From Terriglobia bacterium (GTDB lineage Bacteria; Acidobacteriota; Terriglobia; Terriglobales; Acidobacteriaceae), in assembly GCA_021324365.1 (NCBI GenBank), contig JAJPJE010000053.1:1-64000 (forward strand): a stretch of 64,000 nucleotides of DNA, in the 5' to 3' direction. Positions 36,459 to 44,421 of this stretch are shown piece after piece; position 1 is the first letter of the stretch; every line of letters starts with the position of its first letter. Both the position numbers and the translations under genes were made by a program. The notes beneath the pieces were generated by a model, which did not search any database, had not been told where the DNA came from, and was given only the letters and a program-made list of their open reading frames with translations.

Positions 36459-36878
36459 ATGCCAGCTAAAGCACAGCGCTACACGCCTGAACATGCGAAG
36501 TCTGGGCTCGACACTCCACTGCCGGAGATCGAATGCTTTCCGAACCAGTTCCCGGCATACGAAGTTGTGATCGACAATCCCGAGTTCACCTCGGTGTGTC
36601 CGAAGACGGGATTGCCGGACTTTGGAACGATTGTGATCCGCTACATGCCCGACAAGCTCTGCCTGGAGCTGAAATCGCTCAAGGAATATATGATCGAGTA
36701 CCGCAGCGTCGGGATTTTCCAGGAGAATGCCGTGAATCGGATTCTGGAGGATGTGGTGCGCGCCGCGAAGCCGAAGTGGGCGGTGGTAAGAGGCGATTTT
36801 CGCCCGCGCGGAGGGATGGGCACCGTGGTGGAAGCACGTTGGCCGCGTCAGAGTGGGAACGCGAACGGCAATCAGTAA
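36459..36878 (+). CDS. queF: NADPH-dependent 7-cyano-7-deazaguanine reductase
   Basis: Start ATG 36459 (MPAKAQRYTPEH) gives a 139-residue short-form (type I) QueF. The catalytic Cys lies in TSVCPKTGLPDFG, the Asp follows in the same segment, and the QueF motif ELKSLKEYMIEYRSVGIFQENAVNRILEDV is complete. It reduces preQ0 to preQ1 for queuosine in tRNA. No preQ1 riboswitch pattern is seen in the 112 bases before it. No other queuosine gene is in the window. The following DUF5996 gene starts 46 bases on and may be cotranscribed. Confidence 0.95.
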   Translation: MPAKAQRYTPEHAKSGLDTPLPEIECFPNQFPAYEVVIDNPEFTSVCPKTGLPDFGTIVIRYMPDKLCLELKSLKEYMIEYRSVGIFQENAVNRILEDVVRAAKPKWAVVRGDFRPRGGMGTVVEARWPRQSGNANGNQ

Positions 36879-36924
36879 GAGGTAGGCGGACGTGGGCCCA
36901 AAATTCTCCGGCGAGGAGATCGTC

Positions 36925-37857
36925 ATGAACTCTGCTGCTTCGCTTGTTTGGCCTGAACTGCCTCTTGCTGCCTGGCAGGATACCTACGATACGCTGCACA
37001 TGTGGACGCAGATCATTGGAAAGCTCCGACTGGAATTCTGTACGCACTTCAATCACTGGTGGGAAGTGCCGCTGTACGTCAATGCCGTTGGCCTCACTAC
37101 GTCCGCGGTCCCGTACGGCGACGGCATCTTCGACGCAGAGTTTGATTTCATTGCGCACCGGTTGGTGTTTCGGGCGAGTGACGGACAGCGGAAGGAAATC
37201 GCGCTCGCGCCAAAATCAGTCGCGCAGTTTTATTCCGAGGTGATGGAGACACTGCATGCGATGGGAATCGAGGCGAAGATATGGCACATGCCGGTGGAAG
37301 TGCCGGATCCGATCCCGTTTGATGTAGATACGAAGCATACTTCGTACAATCCTGAATTTGCGCAGCGGTTCTGGCGAATCTTGACGAATTGCGACACCCT
37401 ATTCAAGCGATTCCGATCAAGTTTCCTGGGCAAAGTGAGCCCGGTGCACTTTTTCTGGGGAAGTTTCGATCTGGCGGTGACGCGATTTTCAGGCCGCCGC
37501 GCTCCGAAAAGGCCCGGAGCGGATAGCATTACGCGCGACGCCTATTCGCATGAGGTCAGCAGCGTCGGCTTCTGGCCCGGTGGAGGAGCGGTCAAGGGCG
37601 CGGCGTTTTATTCATATACGGCGCCATCGCCGGAGGGATTTTCGAGCGCTCGCGTGCAGCCCAAGGAAGCATTCTGGAGCAAAGAGTTAGGTGAATTCCT
37701 GCTGATGTACGACGACGTACGCAACGCACCGTCACCGGAGCAGGCCGTGCTCGATTTCTGCCAGTCGACATACGAAGCTGGTGCGAATCTTGCCAAGTGG
37801 GACCGCAAAGCGCTGGAGGTACCTTCTTCGTTCCACCCTGCGAAACAAGCCAGCTAG
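36925..37857 (+). CDS. DUF5996 family protein
   Basis: Start ATG 36925 follows GAGGAGAT. The 310-residue protein matches the DUF5996 family over its full length, with the conserved starts WPELPLAAWQDTYDTLHMWTQIIGKLRL and NHWWEVPLYVNAVGLTTSAVPYG, and with SPVHFFWGSFDLAVTRFSGR in the middle. A Trp/His-rich core is obvious. No signal peptide or membrane helix is present. Function is unknown. It is the last gene of a short same-strand group with queF; the MFS gene starts 82 bases later. Confidence 0.88.
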   Translation: MNSAASLVWPELPLAAWQDTYDTLHMWTQIIGKLRLEFCTHFNHWWEVPLYVNAVGLTTSAVPYGDGIFDAEFDFIAHRLVFRASDGQRKEIALAPKSVAQFYSEVMETLHAMGIEAKIWHMPVEVPDPIPFDVDTKHTSYNPEFAQRFWRILTNCDTLFKRFRSSFLGKVSPVHFFWGSFDLAVTRFSGRRAPKRPGADSITRDAYSHEVSSVGFWPGGGAVKGAAFYSYTAPSPEGFSSARVQPKEAFWSKELGEFLLMYDDVRNAPSPEQAVLDFCQSTYEAGANLAKWDRKALEVPSSFHPAKQAS

Positions 37858-37939
37858 AAATCAAACGTATCTTTCGAGGTTAGCGCCGAGCTGAGCACCC
37901 CGAACATCGCGGACGTGCTGGTACACTGACCCACATCGG

Positions 37940-39172
37940 ATGGCACGCTCTTACTATCCACGAACTGCGCTAGCGATTCTGACCGGCCTGAATTTCTTCA
38001 ACTATATGGACCGCTCCGTATTGTTTGCGGTTCAGCCCCTGGTGCAGAAGGAGTTTCCGCGATCAGATGCTGAGTACGGATTTCTCACTACCGCATTCTT
38101 TATTTGCTACATGGTTGCAGCGCCGATCGTCGGCTATTTCGCCGATCGCTATTCGCGCAAGTGGATTATGGTCGGCGGCGCGTTGTTATGGTGTGCTGCG
38201 ACTTTGCTGACGGCTGTCACCCACAACTTCGAGACATTGCTATTCCGTCACGCGCTGGTTGGAATCGGAGAAGCGACTTTTGTCGCCGTATCGCCGTCGT
38301 TTCTGTCTGATCTGTTTTCGGAAGAGCATCGTGGACGGATTTTCGGAGTTTTCTATCTCAACATCGGCCTGGGCACGGCGGTCGGCTACATCGTGGGAGG
38401 AAAGCTGGGCGAACTCTACGGATGGCGGGCGCCGTTCCTGGTCGCCGCGATTCCCGGATTCCTGCTGGCCGTGGCTCTGGCATTCTTGCCGGAGCCCGTG
38501 CGCGGCAGTCACGATCTGCTGAAGCCCACGGGAGAGCGCACAACCGTGTTAGGTCTGTTTCGAAATGGAGCCTTCTGGATGGCGACACTGGGCATGGCGA
38601 TGACCAGCTTCGCATTGGGAGGGCTGCAAGTCTGGATACCGACATTCCTGTCGCGCTCGCGCGGTGTGCCGCTCGGTTACGCGAATGAGGTATTCGGGGG
38701 GATCACCGCATTCAACGCGATTGCGGCAACGCTGCTGGGCGGGTGGGTTGGAGATCGTTTGCTGGCAAGAACGAAGTCGGCTTACTACCTGGTATCGGCA
38801 GCCACGCTGGCGATTTCAGTTCCTGCCATGCTGCTCGCGATTTATAAGACCGGACCGATGATGTTTCCGGCGATCTTCGTTGCCGAGTTCTTTCTCTTCC
38901 TGAATACCGCTCCGCTGAATGCGGCCGTGGTGAACTCGGTTGGCGCCGCGATACGTGCGACAGCAATTGCGGTGAACCTGCTCGCCATCCATCTGCTGGG
39001 GGATACTTTTTCAGCTCCATTGATCGGACGTATTTCTGACAGGACGAATCTTGAAACCGGATTTCTGGCCGCTATCGTCGCGATTGCGATTGGTGCGCTC
39101 ATCCTCTTCTACGGCATGCGTTTTGCACCGGAGATTCCAAATAAGATACCGGCTGAGGTGGCTGCGGGATGA
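37940..39172 (+). CDS. MFS transporter
   Basis: The 410-residue protein has 12 predicted membrane segments. MFS motif A is visible after helix 2 (GYFADRYSRKWIM) and a second copy in the middle (GGWVGDRLLARTK). The start FFNYMDRSVLFAVQPLV places it with the spinster-like/ACS-type group that often carries lipids, sugar acids or phosphorylated compounds. It overlaps the GT2 gene by four bases (ATGA), so the two are translated as a pair. The joint job could be export or flipping of a lipid or sugar product, but that is inference. Confidence 0.9.
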   Translation: MARSYYPRTALAILTGLNFFNYMDRSVLFAVQPLVQKEFPRSDAEYGFLTTAFFICYMVAAPIVGYFADRYSRKWIMVGGALLWCAATLLTAVTHNFETLLFRHALVGIGEATFVAVSPSFLSDLFSEEHRGRIFGVFYLNIGLGTAVGYIVGGKLGELYGWRAPFLVAAIPGFLLAVALAFLPEPVRGSHDLLKPTGERTTVLGLFRNGAFWMATLGMAMTSFALGGLQVWIPTFLSRSRGVPLGYANEVFGGITAFNAIAATLLGGWVGDRLLARTKSAYYLVSAATLAISVPAMLLAIYKTGPMMFPAIFVAEFFLFLNTAPLNAAVVNSVGAAIRATAIAVNLLAIHLLGDTFSAPLIGRISDRTNLETGFLAAIVAIAIGALILFYGMRFAPEIPNKIPAEVAAG

Positions 39173-40341
39173 GCTGGCTCTGGTGGTTGTTCGGAGTGCC
39201 GTTGGCGCTCTTCTGGCTGCGCAGCGTGATTGATGCGGCGCTCGGCATGCGGACGCTGACCGACATCACTGACCCGGAGTGGGAGGTTACGCCGGTGGTG
39301 GCGAAGCGAATCAGCATAGTGGTTCCTGCGCGAAATGAGCAGGAACATCTGGAGCGCGCGTTGACCGCGCTGCTCGAACTCGATTATCCGAATTATGAAG
39401 TGATCGCCGTCGACGACCGGTCGTCGGATGCGACCGGTGCGATCATGGATCGGCTCGCCACAGAGCACAAGAACCGCGATCGGCTACGGATAATTCACAT
39501 CTCTGAATTGCCCAATGGCTGGCTGGGTAAGCCTCACGCAATGTGGAGTGCTGCGGCAAAAGCTTCTGGGGAGTGGCTTCTCTTCACAGATGCCGACATT
39601 CACTTCCGTGCTGACGTTCTACGGCGCGCGTGCAATTACGCCGAGAGCCGCGCAGTGGATCATCTGGTGCTTTTTCCCACACATACGGATTGGACATTCA
39701 GTAAGAAGGTGATGCTGTCGGGCTTTAATATCCTTTTCATGTTCGGCCACCGCCCGTGGAAGACCGCCGATCCGAATTCGCGCGATCACATTGGAGTTGG
39801 GGCCTTCAATATGATCCGGCGCGAGGTCTACGAAAAGATCGGCACATTTCAGGCGCTACGGATGGAAATCATCGAGGACATGCGTCTCGGCAAACTGGTG
39901 AAAGATGCGGGCTATAAACAGCACAACGTGCTGGGGCCCGATTTACTGCTGCTCGACTGGGGCGATCATGCACTCGATATCATTCACAACCTGACCAAGA
40001 ATTTCTTCTCGTTATTGCACTTCTCTGTTCCGAGAACGATCGGGGCCCTGCTGTTGCTACTTGGTATCAATCTGTTGCCATTTGTTGGCGCGGTCCTTGC
40101 ACACGGATGGGCAAAAGTTCCGTATATGCTCGCTCTGCTGAGCGTGTTGTGCATGTATGTGGGGATGTCGTGGTATTCGCCGATCTCGCCACTTTTCGTG
40201 CTACTGCATCCAGTAGCGACCCTGCTGCTGGCATATACGCTGCTGAAATCGATGTCGCATGCTCTGCTTAATGACGGCATCGTATGGCGTGGGACTCATT
40301 ATTCTCTACGCGACTTGAGGAGCGGCCTGGTTAAAGGCTGA
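39169..40341 (+). CDS. GT2 family glycosyltransferase
   Basis: The 390-residue protein has an N-terminal membrane helix (1-22), then a GT-A domain: ISIVVPARNEQEHLERALTALLELDYPNYEVIAVDDRSSDATG, the DxD-like FTDADIHF and the ED acceptor motif in EIIEDMRLGK. Three to four membrane helices close the protein (about 285-365). This order resembles membrane GT2 enzymes including the hopene-associated HpnB group. With hpnJ 7 kb away a lipid glycosylation is plausible but not shown. Translational coupling with the MFS gene (4-base overlap) suggests a common pathway. Confidence 0.87.
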   Translation: MSWLWWLFGVPLALFWLRSVIDAALGMRTLTDITDPEWEVTPVVAKRISIVVPARNEQEHLERALTALLELDYPNYEVIAVDDRSSDATGAIMDRLATEHKNRDRLRIIHISELPNGWLGKPHAMWSAAAKASGEWLLFTDADIHFRADVLRRACNYAESRAVDHLVLFPTHTDWTFSKKVMLSGFNILFMFGHRPWKTADPNSRDHIGVGAFNMIRREVYEKIGTFQALRMEIIEDMRLGKLVKDAGYKQHNVLGPDLLLLDWGDHALDIIHNLTKNFFSLLHFSVPRTIGALLLLLGINLLPFVGAVLAHGWAKVPYMLALLSVLCMYVGMSWYSPISPLFVLLHPVATLLLAYTLLKSMSHALLNDGIVWRGTHYSLRDLRSGLVKG

Positions 40342-40359
40342 CGACAGCGGTTGTGAGTG

Positions 40360-40860
40360 CTACTCGGGCATCGCAGGGTCTATTTCAGTAATTGGATCGG
40401 TTTGCTTCCTGGACTTTGCTCGCTTCGTTATCTTTGCTTGCTTAGTGCCATAGAACGAGCCAGCGGTGTAGTTGCCGTGGCGGCTCACATCGTAGGTTTT
40501 GGGAATTGGTGGGATGTGGGCTGATTCGCCGCGCAATTGGCGGACATCCTTCAGGATAATTTCGGCGTGCCCGCGATATTCCTTGATTTGTCCGTGAATT
40601 TCGATGTTCTTGCCTTCGAGTTGACGCACATCGCCGACATCGCGCAGGTCGTTCCGAAAAGTGACTACGCTGAAGGGGCAGTTTGTCGCATCTTCGCAGA
40701 AGTTGAGCAGGAAATGACCGCCGTTTAGTGGCTGAACTGTGAGTACCTTTCCCTCAACGCAGCCTTCTCTACCAATTTTGGCAGCTGCTTCGGTAATCGG
40801 CAGACACTTGGCGGAGAGCAGCGAGCAAGAAAGTACCAGAAGCGCAATCAGACGAAGCAT
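40360..40860 (-). CDS. Exported OB-fold-like protein, unknown role
   Basis: The 166-residue product has a signal peptide (MLRLIALLVLSCSLLSAKC) and an OB-fold-like middle (about 32-110): GREGCVEGKVLTVQPLNGGHFLLNFCEDATNCPFSVVTF followed by LEGKNIEIHGQIKEYRGHAEIILKDVRQL. This resembles the nucleic-acid-binding OB folds found in some secreted nuclease-linked proteins. Two Cys pairs could form disulfides. The last 50 residues are basic and probably disordered. It converges with the GT2 gene, with 18 bases between stops. Function is unknown. Confidence 0.7.
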   Translation of the reverse strand: MLRLIALLVLSCSLLSAKCLPITEAAAKIGREGCVEGKVLTVQPLNGGHFLLNFCEDATNCPFSVVTFRNDLRDVGDVRQLEGKNIEIHGQIKEYRGHAEIILKDVRQLRGESAHIPPIPKTYDVSRHGNYTAGSFYGTKQAKITKRAKSRKQTDPITEIDPAMPE

Positions 40861-40908
40861 CGGAGCACGATTCTAGTGATCTGCAGTAATTATCCGCTGC
40901 GACGCGGG

Positions 40909-41385
40909 TCACATGCTGATGGTTGAATCGTGCAGATCTAACTTAGACTGTTCCGATTGCTTGAGAATCCATAATGCGAGTCCGGTCAACAAGGCGTCTT
41001 CTCCCAAGGCGAGCAGGTAATCGGGAATATCGCATCTACGGCTCAGCTCTTTCCGGAGCTGGTAGAACAAGAACGTAGCCCCTAGTGCACCCGCTGCTCC
41101 GAGCAAAGCAGCGCGGAACTTGTCGTCGGGATCGCGGTCCAGCTTCGCCGCCGAAGTCGCACCGGAGATCAAGCGGGCCAATAGCGAAATGGGCTTAGTG
41201 CGCGCCGGAAGGAAGGGCAACTTGTCAGCGATCAATTCTCCCAAGAACGCTGCCGTCAAAGCGTCCTTGGGCGTGGAGTGGTTTCCCGATTCGCGAGCGC
41301 GGATCCGGCTCACGATCATTGGGGCGGAGCTGCTGCGCATGCCGGCGATGACACCAACCAATACGGAACAGGCATCAGTGTTCAT
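40909..41385 (-). CDS. DUF4126 family membrane protein
   Basis: The 158-residue protein shows the DUF4126 pattern: VGVIAGMRSSSAPMIVSR at the start, GELIADKLPFLPARTKP, and a Gly/Ala-rich helix (AALLGAAGALGATFLFYQLRKEL), then ALGEDALLTGLALWIL. Three to four membrane helices are expected. Function is unknown. A ribosome binding site AAGGAAAG lies before ATG 41385. It follows the putative selenoprotein gene by 9 bases on the same strand and so is probably in the same transcript. Confidence 0.83.
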   Translation of the reverse strand: MNTDACSVLVGVIAGMRSSSAPMIVSRIRARESGNHSTPKDALTAAFLGELIADKLPFLPARTKPISLLARLISGATSAAKLDRDPDDKFRAALLGAAGALGATFLFYQLRKELSRRCDIPDYLLALGEDALLTGLALWILKQSEQSKLDLHDSTISM

Positions 41386-41394
41386 TTGCTTTCC

Positions 41395-41921
41395 TTACCT
41401 AGTAGGCTCCATCTTCAATGCGTCGTTGAAGCGGTTGAAGTAGTTGAAGAGCCCAATGGCGGCTGCGAGTTCGACGATCTCGCCTTCATCAAAGTGATTC
41501 CTCAGATGCTGCCAAAGTGCGTCATCGACATTGTGAGGTTCAAGCGTCATCCGTTCGGCAAAACGCAGCGCAGTCTTTTCTCGATCCGTGAAGTCGGTTC
41601 GTTTCTCGAATTGGGACAGGTTGTTGATCTGGTCTCCGAATAGCCGTGCCGTCTTAACAAGACGGTATGAGAGGCCAGTCAATACTCGCAACGGTTGATC
41701 TGGGATGTGCGCACGATGACAAGTTCCTTGAACTTAGCCGGAACCGTTCCTGTGTTCATGATGGCGCGGAAGTGGGCGATCATGGTTCGAAAGATTTCCG
41801 GCCGATGTGCGACCGTACGGAACATGTTGGGAACATTGCCTCTTTCATGCAAATAGACGTCGTAAATCTTGCCGGTTTCGGCATCGACTTCGTTTCGGTC
41901 CAGACGCGAAATTCGTTGCAT
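41395..41921 (-). CDS. AhpD/CMD family protein, candidate selenoprotein (CEYU), with a downstream frame break
   Basis: Start ATG 41921 follows GGAG. Codons 1-80 read as a carboxymuconolactone decarboxylase/AhpD protein up to SQINRC78EY. Codon 81 (complement of 41679-41681) is UGA, where relatives have the second Cys of CxxC. Reading on in the same frame gives LASHTVLLRRHGYSE, exactly the family continuation, so UGA as selenocysteine is the simplest reading. A hairpin with SECIS features lies at 41649-41665. After GYSE (near 41635) the family sequence (DQINNLSQFEKRTDF to KMEPTR) continues only in the -1 frame, as if one G were missing from GAGGACC. Total length with one base restored is 175 residues, normal for the family. 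Such enzymes use the Cys/Sec pair for peroxidase or thiol chemistry. If the frame break is real, it may be a pseudogene. Confidence 0.7.
41649..41665 (-). promoter_or_regulatory. Candidate bacterial SECIS element 1
   Basis: On the minus strand CCGUCUU-GUU-AAGACGG forms a perfect 7-bp stem with a 3-base loop whose first base is G. The loop is 20 nt after the UGA. GGCC just after the UGA can also pair with GGCU beyond the stem. The codons used here (TTG TTA AGA for Leu-Leu-Arg) are unusual in a genome that favours CTG and CGC, as if the structure were kept. Confidence 0.65.
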
Positions 41922-42102
41922 AGGGTCTCCGTGGTTGATTATGGGCGTGCGCATCTGGCCGGTGCAAGCTACGTAGCAACTTTCGCGGCAACCAGGGTTT
42001 TAGCAGGCAGACGGGGGAGGGCGAAGTCTGCCCGTTTGAGCAGCTTTAACTACCCCAGCCCGCTTCTAAAGTGGTAGGCTTTGCGGAAAGGGAGTGCCAC
42101 CC

Positions 42103-43494
42103 ATGACCAGGCTACGAGTAGTATTCGCGCTGGCATCTGCAACGATCCTCTCCTTCGCTTTTCCGACATCAAGCATGGCCGATTCTCAGGTCCGCATGGT
42201 CCGGTTGAGCCAGGTACAAGGGACAGTTCAAATCGATCGCAATATGGGAAACGGATTCGAGAAGGCATTGCCGAACATGCCGATTACCCAGGGTGTTCGC
42301 ATTCAGACGGGAGCGGACGGGCGCGCCGAGGTTGAACTCGAAAGCGGCACGACTGTGCGTCTGGCATCGGATACGAGGATGGCTTTCCCGGTTTTGGTGC
42401 TTCGCGATTCCGGTGCCCGCGCAAGCACGGCACAGCTGACGTTGGGGACCGCGTATTTCAACGTGCGCCACAAAGGCAAGGAAGAGTTCCGAGTGGCGTT
42501 TGCGAAAGAGGCCTTCCAGGTCGACCGCAATGTTCGCTTTCGTGTTGTCGCGGATCTTGCGAAGGCGACGGTGTCAGTCTTCAACGGTGAGTTGAAGGTG
42601 GCGACGACAACTCAGACTGCGGTGCTGAAAAAAGACGAGACGATGACGTTTGATCTGCTCGATCAGACCCAGGTGGCACAGGCGAAGGGGATTGCAACTT
42701 TGCCAAGCGATAACTGGGATGCGGAGCGGGCGCAATTCGATAAGCTATATGGCGGCTCACCCTATGCGAGCACCCCGTATTGGAATGCACCCGATCTCGC
42801 CTACTACGGGTCCTACAGCTTTGTGCCGGGATATGGAATGCTTTGGCAGCCGTTTGGGATGTTTGCCGGCTGGAATCCCTACATGAATGGTGCATGGGTT
42901 TGGGATGCCAACCTCGGTTACACCTATGCTTCGATGGACCCATGGGGATGGATCCCATATCACTATGGCGCTTGGACATATGTCAATGGCTACGGATGGG
43001 GATGGGCGCCTACGGGGCCACACACGTGGGCTCCGACACCAAGAATTATTCATCAGCCCGCTGGCTTCCAGGTGCCCACGCCGCCTGTCGTGGCGAGGGC
43101 CGCATTTACGGGACAGTCGCAAGGCCCAGCTGCCGTTATCCAGCCGGTGAGAACCGGCGCAGGGGTTGGGCAGCAACCGCAAACCAGACTTTCAGTTGCA
43201 GCCCGGCCCACGGTCATCGTCGGCCACACTGCCACCGCCGTAGGCTTGCCTGCAGCGGCATTTGGTTCCCGAAGCATGATGTACATGCAGAGCAGAGGTG
43301 TTGGGTACGCCGGACCAGCATACGGCCGTAGCTATGGCGCGATGGGGGCGGGCATGGGCCGCGCTGGCATGGCCGCGGCTGGTGGCGGCGGCTATGGCGG
43401 CAGGGCCATGGGCGGCGGAGGCGGTTTCAGCCATGGAGCAGCGGCCGGAATGGGCGGGGGTGGCGGTGGTGCCCGGGGCGGCAACCCGCGGTAA
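42103..43494 (+). CDS. FecR-domain secreted protein with YxWxP-type repeats and Gly-rich tail
   Basis: I chose ATG 42103 with GGGAG upstream (a GTG lies 9 bases before). The 463-residue protein has a signal peptide (to about SSMADS), a FecR-like beta domain (about 30-190: VRLSQVQGTVQIDRNMGNGFEKALPNMPITQGVRIQTGADGRAEVEL), then a Trp/Tyr/Gly-rich region (FAGWNPYMNGAWVWD, WGWIPYHYGAWTYVNGYGWGWAP) typical of DUF6600-type proteins. The last 75 residues are Gly/Met/Ala-rich and low-complexity. It is exported and may be part of the cell surface. FecR-sigma signalling is unlikely, as there is no membrane helix or sigma gene here. A terminator follows. Confidence 0.85.
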   Translation: MTRLRVVFALASATILSFAFPTSSMADSQVRMVRLSQVQGTVQIDRNMGNGFEKALPNMPITQGVRIQTGADGRAEVELESGTTVRLASDTRMAFPVLVLRDSGARASTAQLTLGTAYFNVRHKGKEEFRVAFAKEAFQVDRNVRFRVVADLAKATVSVFNGELKVATTTQTAVLKKDETMTFDLLDQTQVAQAKGIATLPSDNWDAERAQFDKLYGGSPYASTPYWNAPDLAYYGSYSFVPGYGMLWQPFGMFAGWNPYMNGAWVWDANLGYTYASMDPWGWIPYHYGAWTYVNGYGWGWAPTGPHTWAPTPRIIHQPAGFQVPTPPVVARAAFTGQSQGPAAVIQPVRTGAGVGQQPQTRLSVAARPTVIVGHTATAVGLPAAAFGSRSMMYMQSRGVGYAGPAYGRSYGAMGAGMGRAGMAAAGGGGYGGRAMGGGGGFSHGAAAGMGGGGGGARGGNPR

Positions 43495-43515
43495 GCTCTC
43501 GATTCGAACTCTAGA

Positions 43516-43548
43516 AGGGCAGCCTAAGAGGCTAAGGCTGCCCTTTTT
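43516..43548 (+). terminator. Intrinsic terminator between convergent genes
   Basis: AGGGCAGCCT (43516-43525) and AGGCTGCCCT (43535-43544) form a perfect 10-bp stem followed by TTTT. It ends the FecR-like gene and touches the stop of the Memo gene on the other strand. Confidence 0.9.
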
Positions 43549-44359
43549 ATTTGACCAGGATTCCGGCATAACCGACGACTGAGGCGAGATCTCCGGAAAT
43601 ATCACCCGACGTCGCATATTTCACCAGCTCGGCGGAAGAAGCTCCGAGCATCTTCACCGCAACCAGCATGGCGATTGTGGGGCCGTATCCGCACATGGTG
43701 CTGTGTTCGTGTGCCAGGACTTCGTGCAAACCCGCAGGATCGAGCGCAAGAATTCTGTCAATTGCTTTGCGATCTTTCTCGCGCGTGATCGAGTCGGGCT
43801 CGTAATGGTTCATGTCGCTGGAAGCAATCACCACGATGCGATCTGAAGTGTCGAGGAGGGCCCTTCCGATGGCATCTCCCAGCATATACAGATATTCGTA
43901 GCGCCCGACCCCGACGGTAATTGGAACAAATTTGAATTCCGGTGCCAGAACCTGGAGAAACGGTAACTGGACTTCCAAAGCATGTTCGTACTTCTGTGAG
44001 CGATGGTCTTCCGCAAGCGCAGGGAAACGCCGGGTGAGGTCCAGCGCGAGATCGCGGTCGATAGCGACATCGCCTAAAGGCGTTTGCCAACGGCCCTCCG
44101 TCATGATCGCCAGAGGCTCGCCTTCTCCGGTGTGATTTGGGCAAAGGATGACGAAGCGAGAAGGCATCTGCAGTCTTCCGTAAACAGCTCCTGCAACATG
44201 GCCGGAATACATGTATCCCGCATGAGGTGCGATGCAGCCACTCGCGGCGACTTTTTCACCAGAATACGAAGTGTATTGCTGGATTTCGTGGCGGAGCCGG
44301 TTGGGATTGGCGGTATAGAAATGACCGGCAACGGCCGGAGGACGAACGAAAGTTGCCAT
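43547..44359 (-). CDS. amrB: Memo-like protein (AmmeMemoRadiSam system protein B)
   Basis: The 270-residue protein matches MEMO1/AmmeMemoRadiSam B across its full length: RPPAVAGHFYTANPNRLRHEI at the start, GCIAPHAGYMYSGHVAGAVYGRL (metal-binding His), SSDMNHYEP (His) and HEHSTMCGYGPTIAML (His, Cys). These belong to the LigB-like fold. Such genes usually occur next to an AMMECR1 gene and a radical SAM gene; neither is here, so the gene stands alone. Function remains unclear, but modification of nucleobases or proteins and copper handling have been proposed. Confidence 0.9.
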   Translation of the reverse strand: MATFVRPPAVAGHFYTANPNRLRHEIQQYTSYSGEKVAASGCIAPHAGYMYSGHVAGAVYGRLQMPSRFVILCPNHTGEGEPLAIMTEGRWQTPLGDVAIDRDLALDLTRRFPALAEDHRSQKYEHALEVQLPFLQVLAPEFKFVPITVGVGRYEYLYMLGDAIGRALLDTSDRIVVIASSDMNHYEPDSITREKDRKAIDRILALDPAGLHEVLAHEHSTMCGYGPTIAMLVAVKMLGASSAELVKYATSGDISGDLASVVGYAGILVK

Positions 44360-44421
44360 AAGTGTTCATCCTTTCCGTTTCCACTCCACGCAAAGACTGC
44401 GGATGTGGAGAACTACGCACG

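Noticed and set aside
41641-41700. Reading the first UGA gene as two separate small genes (41395-41691 and 41679-41954)
   Set aside because: The two frames are consecutive halves of one family, and the second 'gene' begins with nonsense before DQINNL; one recoded or broken gene explains both.
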